Shown piece by piece: positions 8,285 to 17,227 of a stretch of 64,000 nt of DNA. Where the stretch lies: contig NC_015172.1 in the NCBI RefSeq assembly GCF_000190635.1, positions 2,914,001 through 2,978,000 on the forward strand. The letters are read 5' to 3'. Under the pieces are notes generated by a model. It was not told the origin of the DNA. It worked only from the letters and a program-made list of their open reading frames with translations, and ran no database searches. Both the position numbers and the translations under genes were made by a program. The stretch comes from Syntrophobotulus glycolicus DSM 8271. Its GTDB lineage: Bacteria; Bacillota; Desulfitobacteriia; Desulfitobacteriales; Syntrophobotulaceae. The stretch's first letter is position 1; each line of letters starts with the position of its first letter.

Positions 8285-9347
8285 GTTGTATCACATCCTT
8301 GATCCGGTTAATCAATGTTCTATTTTCCTCTCTTGTCTTGACGGCAACCCGGTAGAAGCAGGGATTCAATTTGAGATAATCCGCGCAGGAACGGATGATG
8401 ATCCCTTTAGCAAGAAGCTTTTGGCTCAGATCTGGGACACCCTCGGTCAGAAAAAAAATGTAATTGGCCCGGGAACCGAATACCTTCAGGCCCAGAGCGG
8501 TCAGTTCCCGGATCAGGAACTCCCTTTCCGTTTGAACCAGAAGTTTGCTTTGTTGAACATAGTCCTCCTGCCGCAGGGCGCAAATCCCCGCAGCCTGGGC
8601 CAGGCTTGAGACAGCCCAGTCCGGTCCGCACAGCTTTAGGCGGTCCAGCACATCACGGTTGACCGTCAGGGCATAGCCCAGCCTGATTCCGGCCATGGCG
8701 TAAAGCTTAGTGAACGCTTTCAGGATGATCAGATTCGGACAGTCTTTCAGGTACTCCCGAACGGAATACTTTTCCGGATGATCGGTAAAATCCATGAAAC
8801 ACTCATCCACCAGGACGAAGATGTTCTTCTCCCGGCATTCAGCCAGGACTCTTTTCAAAAAAGCTTTTGAACACAACTGCCCAGTCGGATTATTGGGGTT
8901 GCAGATCACGGCCATGTCAATCTCCCGGGTAAGATAAGCAGAATAGTCTTCCCGCACCCGGAACTCCGTTTCTGCCCGGAGATCATAATATTCGATACCG
9001 CACCCTACGGTCTGGAGGGCCCTCGCATAATCGGCAAAGGTCGGTGCCAGAAGCAGGGCCTTTCTGGGCTTGATCGCCAGGGCAAGCCTGAAAATAATCT
9101 CCGAAGCCCCATTCCCGCAGAAAATATCATCCCAGTTGATCTTTTCCCACCCGGCCAATGCCGCGCGAAGTTCCCGGCAGAAGGGGTCCGGATAATTCCG
9201 GCATTCTTCGGTTGCGGCGGCCACTGCGGCTTTTACCGCTTCCGGCAGGCCCAGGGGGTTGACATTGACGGAAAAATCGAGATAGTCCCCCGGCCTGTTC
9301 GCTTGCACGGAATAAATATCTCCGCCATGAACGTATTTATACACCAC
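8259..9347 (-). CDS. cobD: L-threonine-O-3-phosphate decarboxylase
   Basis: A PLP enzyme of aminotransferase fold that makes (R)-1-aminopropan-2-ol phosphate, the linker used by CbiB. The 362-aa protein has HGGDIY near the N-terminus and NPNNPTG at about 150-156. It also has LVDECFMDF with the PLP-ring Asp181, and the Schiff-base lysine Lys214 in KAFTKLYAMAG. GTG at 9347 is the only sensible start and has a weak ribosome site, consistent with coupling to cbiB 16 nt upstream. It should not be confused with CobD of the aerobic nomenclature, which is CbiB. Confidence 0.93.
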   Translation of the reverse strand: MVYKYVHGGDIYSVQANRPGDYLDFSVNVNPLGLPEAVKAAVAAATEECRNYPDPFCRELRAALAGWEKINWDDIFCGNGASEIIFRLALAIKPRKALLLAPTFADYARALQTVGCGIEYYDLRAETEFRVREDYSAYLTREIDMAVICNPNNPTGQLCSKAFLKRVLAECREKNIFVLVDECFMDFTDHPEKYSVREYLKDCPNLIILKAFTKLYAMAGIRLGYALTVNRDVLDRLKLCGPDWAVSSLAQAAGICALRQEDYVQQSKLLVQTEREFLIRELTALGLKVFGSRANYIFFLTEGVPDLSQKLLAKGIIIRSCADYLKLNPCFYRVAVKTREENRTLINRIKDVIQHESRAGCD

Positions 9348-9363
9348 AGTTCACCGGCCTTTT

Positions 9364-10329
9364 CTATAAGAACTTCAGTAAAATTATGTGGATTCCGATT
9401 GCTGCCGTTAAGGCCAGCGCCGACGTTACATAGAGCAATCTGTTGGCTCTCAGAATGTCTTCCGCTTCAACAGGCCTGCCGTTATCACCGATCGTAGGCT
9501 TTGAGAGAAGCTTGCCAAAATAATAGTTATTCCCTGCCAGTTGAATGTTCAGGGCACCGGCGCAAACCGCTTCAGTCTGGGCAGAATTGGGACTGGTATG
9601 TTTCATCCTGTCCCGGCGGTAAATCCTCCAGGCGTTTTTTGTGTCATAACCGGACAAACAAGCCGCCAAGAGCATAAAATACGCGGCCAGCCGCGCCGGG
9701 ATAAAATTGGCGGCATCATCCAGCTTGGCCGCGAATTTACCGAAGTACAGGTATTTTTCGTTTTTATAACCAATCATGGAATCCAAGGTATTGATTGCTT
9801 TATACAGAAAGCCCAGAGGTGCTCCGCCGATCAGGATAAACAGCAGAGGAGCGACCACCCCGTCCGAGGTGTTTTCGGCAATTGTCTCCACCGTGCTTCT
9901 GCTGACCTGAGAAACATCCAGATGAGCCGTGTCCCGGCTGACGATCCGGGAAAGCTTCTCCCTGGCCGCCGGCAGGTCCCCCCGAATCAGTTCACGATAA
10001 ACCCGCATACTTTCAACCTTCAGGGACTTTGTGGCCAGAATCTGATAACACATCAGGGATTCCAGGCCGTACCCCAGAAGCGGGCTGCTGGCCCGGGCCA
10101 GCTTCAACAGGACATCAGGCAGAATAAAGGATACTGCCGCGACCAGCAGGGTCAACAATAGACCGCAGATCCATTGGCTTTGGGGCGTCCTGCAGCTCAG
10201 CCGCCGCAAGAACGCTTCTCCCCTGGAAATCAGCAGGCCCATCCCCCTGACGGGATGAGGCAGCCACTGGGGGTCCCCGAAAAGAAGGTCCAGCAAGTAA
10301 CCGGTAAGCAGAGAAGCTGCCGCCATCAT
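9364..10329 (-). CDS. cbiB: Adenosylcobinamide-phosphate synthase
   Basis: A membrane enzyme that attaches aminopropanol phosphate to adenosylcobyric acid. At 321 aa it has the usual length. It shows N-terminal LLFGDPQWLPHPVR and the conserved RDTAHLD and ETIAENTSDGVVAPL motifs, plus several membrane helices. Two adjacent ATG codons (10329, 10326) follow AGAGGAGCAGAA. The first overlaps, as ATGA, the stop of a 27-codon ORF that bridges from cbiA. Confidence 0.95.
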   Translation of the reverse strand: MMAAASLLTGYLLDLLFGDPQWLPHPVRGMGLLISRGEAFLRRLSCRTPQSQWICGLLLTLLVAAVSFILPDVLLKLARASSPLLGYGLESLMCYQILATKSLKVESMRVYRELIRGDLPAAREKLSRIVSRDTAHLDVSQVSRSTVETIAENTSDGVVAPLLFILIGGAPLGFLYKAINTLDSMIGYKNEKYLYFGKFAAKLDDAANFIPARLAAYFMLLAACLSGYDTKNAWRIYRRDRMKHTSPNSAQTEAVCAGALNIQLAGNNYYFGKLLSKPTIGDNGRPVEAEDILRANRLLYVTSALALTAAIGIHIILLKFL

Positions 10330-10409
10330 TTCTGCTCCTCTCTCCAGTGCTTGGGATTTGCTTTAAATGTTTTCCTCATTGTGTCTGCCCTTTTTCGAAT
10401 TGGTTTCAT
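10326..10409 (-). CDS. 27-residue basic ORF translationally locked between cbiA and cbiB
   Basis: This ORF starts with an ATG whose last two bases are the first two of the cbiA TGA stop (ATGA at 10406-10409). It ends in a TGA overlapping the first ATG of cbiB (ATGA at 10326-10329). The encoded peptide begins MKPIRKRADTMRK, is rich in Lys and Arg and has no membrane segment. No family is recognised. It fills the 76-nt cbiA-cbiB gap, an unusually wide one in an operon with mostly overlapping genes. It could be a real small protein or a coupling device that carries ribosomes from cbiA to cbiB. Chance is not excluded. Confidence 0.45.
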   Translation of the reverse strand: MKPIRKRADTMRKTFKANPKHWREEQK

Positions 10410-11791
10410 TTTTTTGTGTTCTCTTTCCTCTTCCGGGATCGATAGGCGATGCATTTTTCCACAAAGCTGACGGCAAACCGGATATTTCCCCAGAGGTGGA
10501 GGTGCGGGTAGCCCGCAAACAAATTCGCATCTGCTTGGATACAGTCCCATTCCATGTTACGGGTAGGTTTTCTGGCCTGAAAAGCACTGCCGTTGGCCGT
10601 GGAATCCGAATAATGGAATTCATGGGCATTGATTTGCCCGCCTTTTTCCGATAGCAGGTTATGGTTGCCGGAGGTCAGAGTAATATAGCCAAAGCGGTTT
10701 AATTTTTCCGTCATGAAGGCCTTCCCTCTGATCGCCCCGGTCATTTCGTGGTGTTTCCCTTCCTGATCGGTGATCTCCTCCAGCAAATACATGAAGCCGC
10801 CGCACTCGGCAAGACAAGGAGTCCGCCGCTTTAAGGCCGCTTTAAGGCTGGCCTTCATCCTGGTATTTTCCGCCAGTTCCCGGGCAAAGACCTCAGGATA
10901 ACCCCCTCCTAAAATCAGCCCGTCGCATTCCGGCAGTGCTGTGTCCTGAAGCGGGCTGAAATAGCGGATTTTGGCCCCCATCTCCTCCAACAGCTCCAGG
11001 CTGTCCTGGTAATAAAAACAGAAAGCCTTATCCCGGGCCACCGCAACCGTAACCTCGCCTTTTCTGAGCACCGGTTGATCCTCATAACGGATATCCTCGG
11101 CCCCTGCGGCGATTTCCAGCAAGGCCGCCAGATCAATCGTCCCTGCGGCCTGCTGCCCCAGCCTGACGGTCTTTTCCCGGAGATCCTCGACCTCCGCAGC
11201 GGTAATCAGCCCCAGGTGCCTGCTTGCCAATGAAAGCTCCTTGTGGTAAGGAAAATAGCCCAGCACCGGTATACCTGTTTCCTTCTCGATCATTTTCCGG
11301 TAGAGAGGGAACATCCCCGGAGAGAGACGGTTCAAAATAATCCCCCGGATATTGCTTTCCGGCCTGAAGCGGATAAAACCCTGGATCAAAGCCGCCAGGG
11401 AAAGGGAGGAACCTTTGCCGTCCACGATCAGGACGACCGGCGTCCCGGTGACCCGGGCCAGGTGGTAAGAACTGGCTGTCGTACTGTCGGCTCCCAACCC
11501 GTCGTAATATCCCATTGCCCCTTCCAGAATGGCCAGATCGGCGGTCCGGGAATTCCGCACCAGAAGGTAACGGCATACCCCTTCCGGAAGCAGGAATACG
11601 TCCAGGTTCCTGGCTTTTACCCCGGTCACCTCGGAATGAAACATCGGATCAATATAATCGGGGCCGCATTTAAAAGCGGCCGGGGTCAACCCTTTAGTCA
11701 GCAAAGCCTGGAGGATGGCACAGGTGATCGTGGTTTTGCCGCCGCCGCTGTTGAACGCACTGAACATCAAACGGGGGATCTTTGCTTTCAT
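10406..11791 (-). CDS. cbiA: Cobyrinate a,c-diamide synthase
   Basis: CbiA amidates the a and c carboxylates of cobyrinate with glutamine and ATP. The 461-aa protein has an ATPase P-loop in FNSGGGKTTITCA (13-25) and the KCGPDYIDPMFH motif (41-52). It also has a glutamine amidotransferase domain with Cys330 in CLAECGGFMYL. The ATG at 11791 overlaps the cbiET stop by 4 bp. Confidence 0.96.
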   Translation of the reverse strand: MKAKIPRLMFSAFNSGGGKTTITCAILQALLTKGLTPAAFKCGPDYIDPMFHSEVTGVKARNLDVFLLPEGVCRYLLVRNSRTADLAILEGAMGYYDGLGADSTTASSYHLARVTGTPVVLIVDGKGSSLSLAALIQGFIRFRPESNIRGIILNRLSPGMFPLYRKMIEKETGIPVLGYFPYHKELSLASRHLGLITAAEVEDLREKTVRLGQQAAGTIDLAALLEIAAGAEDIRYEDQPVLRKGEVTVAVARDKAFCFYYQDSLELLEEMGAKIRYFSPLQDTALPECDGLILGGGYPEVFARELAENTRMKASLKAALKRRTPCLAECGGFMYLLEEITDQEGKHHEMTGAIRGKAFMTEKLNRFGYITLTSGNHNLLSEKGGQINAHEFHYSDSTANGSAFQARKPTRNMEWDCIQADANLFAGYPHLHLWGNIRFAVSFVEKCIAYRSRKRKENTKK

Positions 11792-13002
11792 GCCAAGGCC
11801 CCGCTTTCCGCCGTAATCACAAACACCGGATTTTGGCCGGTCAGCAAGTGATAACCGCCAAGTTTTTGGGCTTTGGAAATCCCGACCTGGATGATCTCCG
11901 CTTTAAGGTCAGTCCTGCCCTCATAATAAGCGGCAGCCTGAGTAAGCGTCTGCAGCGTAATGGCCGTGAGCACTACCCTGGCCCGGGGGTTTTTGGCATA
12001 AACCAGGTCCAGGATATCCTTTAGCCGACCACCGCTCCCCCCAATAAAAGCCTTGTCGGGACAAGGAAGCGCGGCCAGTCCTTCCGGAGCGGCAGCCTGA
12101 AGAATATGCAGGTTATACGCGGCAAACTTCTGCTTGTTCTGCTGAAGAAGGTCCACTGCCCCCGGTTCTTTTTCGATCGCAAACACCGTACCTTCCGTAA
12201 GCCGCAAGGCCATCTCCACCGCTACCGAACCAGTCCCCGCGCCGATATCATAAACTGTATCACCGGCGGCAAGCTGCAGCTTGGACAGGACGACCGCCCG
12301 GATCTCCTGTTTGGTCATGGGGGCATCTCCCCGAATGAACATCCCGTCCGGCAGCCCGGAGGTGGTCAACTCCCCTTGGACCGGGCTGTTGTTAAACACC
12401 AGCATTACGCTTAACTCGGCAAAATCTTCCTCAGCCAGGGCTTCCGCAGTCCCCGTCGTGATCCGCTCCCCCGGATAAGACAGGTTTTCTCCGACACTGA
12501 CCCGGACAGTTTCCAGCCCGGACCGGCAGAGTTCCCTGCACACCGCCGCCGGCGTGCAGGAACCTCCGGTCATGATGAAAACAGTCCGATGCCGCATCAC
12601 CCGGTTCAGGACATTGCCGTCTCGCCCGTGCAGGCTCAGGACATTGACATCCTGCCAGGGTATCCCGAGTCGGGAACAAAATACCTGCAGAGAGCTGAGA
12701 CCGCAAATCAATCTGATCTCCTCCCGCTTTCCGGTCTCCAGCAGGCGCTTGGCCAGGCTGTAAAAGCCGACATCCCCGGAAACAAGGACAGACGCTTCTT
12801 CCTCTTGCCCCAGGCCGGTCAAATAGTTGTTGATTTCCTTGACATTGCTGGAGTAAAACATCTCTTTCCGGAAATGTTCAAAGGGTTCTAAGACCCGCTT
12901 GTCCCCGATCAGATAGCGGCTGTTTTGAATGGCCCCTACGGCTTCCTCCGTCATTGTCTTCCTGTCGCCGGGTCCGATCCCGACAATATTGATTCTGGGC
13001 AT
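11788..13002 (-). CDS. cbiET: Fused cobalt-precorrin-7 C5-methyltransferase / cobalt-precorrin-6B C15-methyltransferase (decarboxylating)
   Basis: One polypeptide joins CbiE (about 1-200, tetrapyrrole methylase, N-terminal INIVGIGPGD and LVSGDVGFYSL) and CbiT (about 210-404, Rossmann methyltransferase with VYDIGAGTGSVAVEMA). Together they methylate C5 and C15 and decarboxylate the ring-C acetate. The fusion corresponds to CobL of the aerobic route, but the neighbours are those of the anaerobic pathway. The ATG at 13002 follows GGGAAGGAAA. A GTG four codons upstream at 13014 is an alternative start. Confidence 0.93.
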   Translation of the reverse strand: MPRINIVGIGPGDRKTMTEEAVGAIQNSRYLIGDKRVLEPFEHFRKEMFYSSNVKEINNYLTGLGQEEEASVLVSGDVGFYSLAKRLLETGKREEIRLICGLSSLQVFCSRLGIPWQDVNVLSLHGRDGNVLNRVMRHRTVFIMTGGSCTPAAVCRELCRSGLETVRVSVGENLSYPGERITTGTAEALAEEDFAELSVMLVFNNSPVQGELTTSGLPDGMFIRGDAPMTKQEIRAVVLSKLQLAAGDTVYDIGAGTGSVAVEMALRLTEGTVFAIEKEPGAVDLLQQNKQKFAAYNLHILQAAAPEGLAALPCPDKAFIGGSGGRLKDILDLVYAKNPRARVVLTAITLQTLTQAAAYYEGRTDLKAEIIQVGISKAQKLGGYHLLTGQNPVFVITAESGALA

Positions 13003-13018
13003 TTTCCTTCCCACCTGT

Positions 13019-13381
13019 CTAAATGACTTCCTTCACCCGGTCCGCCAGTACTTCGGCCAGCCGGTTATCCGTACCCAGAGTCCGTCCGAACGTGATCCGG
13101 ACATCGGAATAACCCTGTAAAAATTCATTGATCTCCTTGGGAATATCTTCTTTGATATGGACGCCTTCAAAAAGAAAATAAGGAATAACTTTAATGTCTT
13201 TGATCCCCTGCCCAATGAGTTTATTTAGTCCTTGCTCCAGGTTGGTTTCGGAAAATTGCAGGAAAGCTTTTTCCACGTACTTCAAACCCAGAATTCGTTT
13301 CACCATACCCACAATATTTTCCAGAGTCTCTTCCGTCTCTTTTTCCCTGCTCCCGTGGGCCAGTATCAAAATACCCGTCAT
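13019..13381 (-). CDS. cbiX: Sirohydrochlorin cobaltochelatase, short form
   Basis: A single-domain CbiX-small chelatase (120 aa) that inserts cobalt into sirohydrochlorin, the entry step of the anaerobic pathway. The N-terminus GILILAHGSREKE and the later GVHIKEDIP carry the two metal-binding histidines. The ATG at 13381 lies nine bases after GGAG. Upstream in-frame codons (TTG at 13408, ATG at 13387) fit the ribosome site less well. It stops 16 nt before cbiET. Confidence 0.92.
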   Translation of the reverse strand: MTGILILAHGSREKETEETLENIVGMVKRILGLKYVEKAFLQFSETNLEQGLNKLIGQGIKDIKVIPYFLFEGVHIKEDIPKEINEFLQGYSDVRITFGRTLGTDNRLAEVLADRVKEVI

Positions 13382-13404
13382 TTTCATTCTCTCCTTTAAA
13401 CCGT

Positions 13405-14685
13405 TCAACTCTTTTTCAGAACCTCTTCCGCACAGGCCAGAGTATCGTCGATATCCTCCGGAGTATGGGCAGCCGAGATAAAAACAGCCTCAAACTGAGA
13501 TGGGGCAAAATAAATTCCCCGGCTCAGCATGAAGTTAAAATAGGTCCTGTATCTCTCCGTATCGCTTTGCCTGGCTTCCGTATCATTTCTGACTTCCTTC
13601 CCGCTAAAGAACAGGCAGGAAAGTGAGCCGATACCTGTGACAGAAGCATTCACCCCATGAGCTTCAATGATCGTTTTCAAGCCTTCTCTCAGCCTTTGCC
13701 CCAGAGCCTCCAGGTCGAAATAAATCCGGGGGTTTTCTTTCAGAATAGTGAGCTGGGTTATCCCGGCGGCCATAGCCACAGGATTACCGCTTAAGGTCCC
13801 TGCCTGATAGACAGCGCCGCTGGGCGCAATCATTTCCATGACTTCTTTCCTGCCGCCGTAAGCTCCTACCGGCAGTCCCCCGCCGATAATCTTCCCGAAC
13901 GTCGTGAGGTCGGGAACAATCCCGTAATGCTCCTGGGCCCCGCCCGTCCCCAGGCGGAATCCGGTGATCACTTCATCCGCGATCATCAGAGCTCCGTTGT
14001 CCCGGCACAGTTTTTGCAGTCCCGGCAGGAAGCCCTCCCGGGGCAAAACAACCCCCATATTCGCGGGAACAAGCTCCAGGATCACTGCGGCAACCTGGCC
14101 CTTATTTTGTTCAAAGAGAGAAACAACACTTTCCAAATCATTGTATACCGCTGTCAGGGTATCATTGGCACACCCCGCCGGGACACCCAGGCTGTCGGGG
14201 ACACCGGCCGTCATCACACCGGACCCGGCTTTGACCAGCATGGCATCGCTATGCCCGTGGTAGCAGCCCGCAAACTTGATGATCTTGTCTCTTCCCGTAT
14301 AACCCCTGGCCAGCCTCAGCGCACTCATCACAGCTTCCGTACCGGAATTCACCAGCCGCACCATTTCCACCGACGGCACCAGCTCACAGATCAGCTCAGC
14401 CATGGTGACCTCCGCCCCGGTAGCCGCGCCGAAACTCAGTCCGTTCTCCGCCGAGCGAGCCACAGCCTGCACCACTTCTGGGCGGGCATGTCCCAGAATC
14501 AGCGGACCCCAGGACCCGATATAATCAAGATATTCATTTCCGTCGACATCATAAATCCGGGAACCCTTGGCTCTCCCGATAAAGCGCGGGCTGCTCCCGA
14601 CAGATTGGAAAGCGCGGACGGGGCTGTTTACTCCCCCCGGCATCAGGGTTTGGGCTTGAAGAAATAATTCCTCTGATCTCGTCAT
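13405..14685 (-). CDS. hemL: Glutamate-1-semialdehyde 2,1-aminomutase
   Basis: A PLP enzyme forming 5-aminolevulinate in the C5 route of tetrapyrrole synthesis. The 426-aa protein has GGVNSPVRAF near the N-terminus, the LVNSGTEAVMSALRLARG cofactor region, and the Schiff-base lysine Lys265 in TTFGKIIGGGLPVGA. Its ATG shares one base with the hemB TGA (TGATG), so translation is coupled. hemA, hemC and hemD are not in the window. Confidence 0.96.
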   Translation of the reverse strand: MTRSEELFLQAQTLMPGGVNSPVRAFQSVGSSPRFIGRAKGSRIYDVDGNEYLDYIGSWGPLILGHARPEVVQAVARSAENGLSFGAATGAEVTMAELICELVPSVEMVRLVNSGTEAVMSALRLARGYTGRDKIIKFAGCYHGHSDAMLVKAGSGVMTAGVPDSLGVPAGCANDTLTAVYNDLESVVSLFEQNKGQVAAVILELVPANMGVVLPREGFLPGLQKLCRDNGALMIADEVITGFRLGTGGAQEHYGIVPDLTTFGKIIGGGLPVGAYGGRKEVMEMIAPSGAVYQAGTLSGNPVAMAAGITQLTILKENPRIYFDLEALGQRLREGLKTIIEAHGVNASVTGIGSLSCLFFSGKEVRNDTEARQSDTERYRTYFNFMLSRGIYFAPSQFEAVFISAAHTPEDIDDTLACAEEVLKKS

Positions 14686-15668
14686 CAGCCTATCCTTCCT
14701 TCATCGATAAATTGGGCAATCTCCAAAGCATAATAGGTAATCAGGATATCCGCCCCCGCCCGGAACACACTGGCCGCCGTTTCACAGACCATGGCCGCCT
14801 CATCGATCAACCCCGCCCGGGCAGCCGCCTTGATCATGGCATATTCGCCGCTTACGCTATAAGCGGCCAGAGGCAGGTGAAACCGGGCTTTCAGGTCGGA
14901 AACAACGTCCAGATAGGACAGCGCCGGTTTGACCATCAGGATATCTGCTCCTTCCGCAATATCCAGACCGGCCTCCTTCACTGCCTCTCTCCCATTGTGG
15001 TAGTCCATCTGATAGCTCTTTCTGTCCCCGAAAGCCGGAGCTGATCCGGCCGCTTCCCGGAAAGGACCATAAAATGCGGAAGCGTACTTCACCGCGTAAG
15101 ACATGATGGCTTTATCGGTAAACCCCGCTCTGTCCAAGACCTGTCTGATTACGTTAACCCGCCCGTCCATCATATCCGACGGGGCGACAATGTCCGCTCC
15201 GGCCTCTACATGAGACAGGGCTGTTTGGGCAAGTAAAGGAAGGGTGGCGTCATTATCCACCGTATCCCCTTTGAGCAGCCCGCAGTGCCCATGGTCCGTA
15301 TATTCGCAAAGACAGACATCGGTGATCACACTGATCTCGGGGAAGTTTTTTTTCGCGGCCCGCACCGCTTGCTGAACAACCCCGTTTTCGGCATAAGCGC
15401 CGCTTCCGACGCCGTCTTTGGTCAAGGGGATCCCGAAAAGCAGGATATTTTTGATTCCAGCCTTTATCACGGTCTCCAGCGCATAAGGAAGCAGGTCCGG
15501 GCTATACCGTTTTTGCCCTTCCAGGGAAGGGATATCTTCTTGGATTCCTTTTCCTTCCCGGATAAAAAGAGGCAGGATCAAGGCACTTTTATTGATCCGG
15601 GTTTCCCTGACCAGAGCTCTCCTGACAGGATCCGTGCGCAGCCTTCTCGGCCTTATCGTGATTTCCAT
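14685..15668 (-). CDS. hemB: Porphobilinogen synthase (delta-aminolevulinate dehydratase)
   Basis: HemB condenses two 5-aminolevulinate molecules to porphobilinogen. The 327-aa protein has the zinc-type cysteine triad in DVCLCEYTDHGHCG (Cys119, 121, 129). Schiff-base lysines are near Lys194 (SYAVKYAS) and Lys247 (ILMVKPAL). The start at 15668 has AAAGGAGG nine bases upstream; an in-frame ATG at 15704 lacks such a site. The first 80 bp lie inside the cbiJ reading frame. Confidence 0.95.
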   Translation of the reverse strand: MEITIRPRRLRTDPVRRALVRETRINKSALILPLFIREGKGIQEDIPSLEGQKRYSPDLLPYALETVIKAGIKNILLFGIPLTKDGVGSGAYAENGVVQQAVRAAKKNFPEISVITDVCLCEYTDHGHCGLLKGDTVDNDATLPLLAQTALSHVEAGADIVAPSDMMDGRVNVIRQVLDRAGFTDKAIMSYAVKYASAFYGPFREAAGSAPAFGDRKSYQMDYHNGREAVKEAGLDIAEGADILMVKPALSYLDVVSDLKARFHLPLAAYSVSGEYAMIKAAARAGLIDEAAMVCETAASVFRAGADILITYYALEIAQFIDEGRIG

Positions 15669-16479
15669 CTCGCCCGTCCTCCTTTCGGCACAATGAAACA
15701 TCATTTATTGTCAAGCCATATTCCGTTTGCAGCTTCTGAACCACTTGGGCGAAGCTCAACCCTTCACCTTCTTCAGGCCTGCCGATCACGACCACGGGGA
15801 TTCCCAGGTCCCCGGCCGCTTCAATTTTCTGATGATAGCCGCCGATTTCCCCCGAGTCTTTGGTGACCAGCCAGGCCGCGGCGGTTGCTTTAAGCATCGC
15901 CGCATTGAGTTCTCTGGAAAACGGGCCCTGCATGCAAATCATATGAGAATGCTTAAACCCGAGGGACAAACACTTCTCCAAACTCTCCGGGGCCGGCAGT
16001 ATCCGGGCATACACCCTTTCAGCAAAATCCGGCAGAGAGGTAAAGGCTTGGATTTCTTTGCTGCCGCAGGCCAGAAAAACGTTCCCCTTTGTCTCCCTCA
16101 GGATAGCCGCAGCCTGAACTGTATCCCGTACCCGGATAGATCCTCCCTCTCCGGCTGCCGGCCGGAGCAGGCGGATATAGCGGGTGCCCGTCTTCCGGCA
16201 GGCGCGGTCAATACCGGAAGTGACCTTTTGGGCGTAAGGATGAGTTGTATCGATGACACAATCGGGACGCCTGGTTCGCAGAAATGAGACCATCTCTTCC
16301 GGGCTGAGGCGTTTGGCCTCCACCCGGACATTTTCTTTCTCCGGAAAGAAGGACAACCCATAATCTGTAGCCAGAGATACGTAGAGGGTAACATCACAGG
16401 CGGCCAGGCTTTCCACAAGCTTTCGGCCCTCAGTGGTCCCGGCGATGATCCAAAGTACAGGCTGTTCAGGTCTCCTCAT
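15589..16479 (-). CDS. cbiJ: Cobalt-precorrin-6A reductase
   Basis: This NAD(P)H-dependent reductase reduces the corrin ring of cobalt-precorrin-6A. Family features are WIIAGTTEGRKL near the N-terminus, CVIDTTHPYAQKVT, and VTKDSGEIGGYHQKIEAA towards the end. The 296-aa product carries a charged tail of about 35-40 residues beyond the usual end. That tail is encoded inside hemB in another frame, including the hemB ribosome site. It overlaps the cbiH stop by 14 bp. The tail may be dispensable read-out after loss of an earlier stop. Confidence 0.92.
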   Translation of the reverse strand: MRRPEQPVLWIIAGTTEGRKLVESLAACDVTLYVSLATDYGLSFFPEKENVRVEAKRLSPEEMVSFLRTRRPDCVIDTTHPYAQKVTSGIDRACRKTGTRYIRLLRPAAGEGGSIRVRDTVQAAAILRETKGNVFLACGSKEIQAFTSLPDFAERVYARILPAPESLEKCLSLGFKHSHMICMQGPFSRELNAAMLKATAAAWLVTKDSGEIGGYHQKIEAAGDLGIPVVVIGRPEEGEGLSFAQVVQKLQTEYGLTINDVSLCRKEDGRDGNHDKAEKAAHGSCQESSGQGNPDQ

Positions 16480-17200
16480 AGCGGTATCCTCTCGGCGTGA
16501 CCATTTTTCCGCGGATGATCCGGGTCTGGGAATTGCCGATCATGACAGTGGTGAACATGTCGACCGGTATTTCTCTTAAGGCGGCCAGGGTGGTCACCTG
16601 CCAGCTCTCGTCTTCCCGGCCTATATTTCGGACAATCCCGGCGGGCAGGTCTCCGCTTTGAAACCGCATAATGATCTCACTGGCCCTGGCCAGATAGTCC
16701 GAACGCTTTTTACTGGCGGGATTATAAAGACAAATGACAAAATCAGCCTGAGCGGCCGCCTGCAGCCTGGCCTCGATTTTCTCCCAGGGAGTGAGCAAGT
16801 CGCTCAGGGAAATCACCGCAAAATCATGGCTGAGAGGCGCCCCCAGCAAGGCTCCTCCGCTGCAGGCGGCCGTGATGCCCGCAACCACTTCGATTTCGAT
16901 TTCCGGAAATTCCCGGGCGGTTTCATACATGATGCCCGCCATTCCGTACACTCCGGCATCTCCGCTGGAAACCAGCGCTACGGTATTTCCGGAAAGCGCT
17001 TCCTCGATTGCCAGCCGGCAGCGCTTTTCTTCTTGCTTCATCGGGGTGTCCAGCAGTCTTTTACCGGGAAACAGCTCCCTAATCAGGTCTATGTATACCG
17101 TATACCCCGCAATCACATCACATTGGTTTAAAACCGCCATTGCTCTTGGTGTTATCTGTTCGGCTCCTCCCGGTCCCAGTCCGACCACAAATAGTTTCAT
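16466..17200 (-). CDS. cbiH: Cobalt-factor III C17-methyltransferase
   Basis: A tetrapyrrole methylase (244 aa) that methylates C17 with ring contraction. The SAM-binding N-terminus reads FVVGLGPGG. SSGDAGVYGMAGIMYE and YNPASKKR are CbiH/CobJ signatures, and ATPRGY-like residues close the protein. GGAG lies about seven bases upstream of the ATG. Cobalt specificity is inferred from the CbiX/CbiD/CbiG context. Confidence 0.95.
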   Translation of the reverse strand: MKLFVVGLGPGGAEQITPRAMAVLNQCDVIAGYTVYIDLIRELFPGKRLLDTPMKQEEKRCRLAIEEALSGNTVALVSSGDAGVYGMAGIMYETAREFPEIEIEVVAGITAACSGGALLGAPLSHDFAVISLSDLLTPWEKIEARLQAAAQADFVICLYNPASKKRSDYLARASEIIMRFQSGDLPAGIVRNIGREDESWQVTTLAALREIPVDMFTTVMIGNSQTRIIRGKMVTPRGYRYEET

Positions 17201-17227
17201 TCTTGTTCTCCTTGTCCCCCAACGATT

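Noticed and set aside
13927-14667. Long open frame (246 codons) on the plus strand opposite hemL
   Set aside because: It is the antisense shadow of a well-conserved gene; similar shadows lie opposite cbiB, cbiD and others in this high-codon-bias operon.
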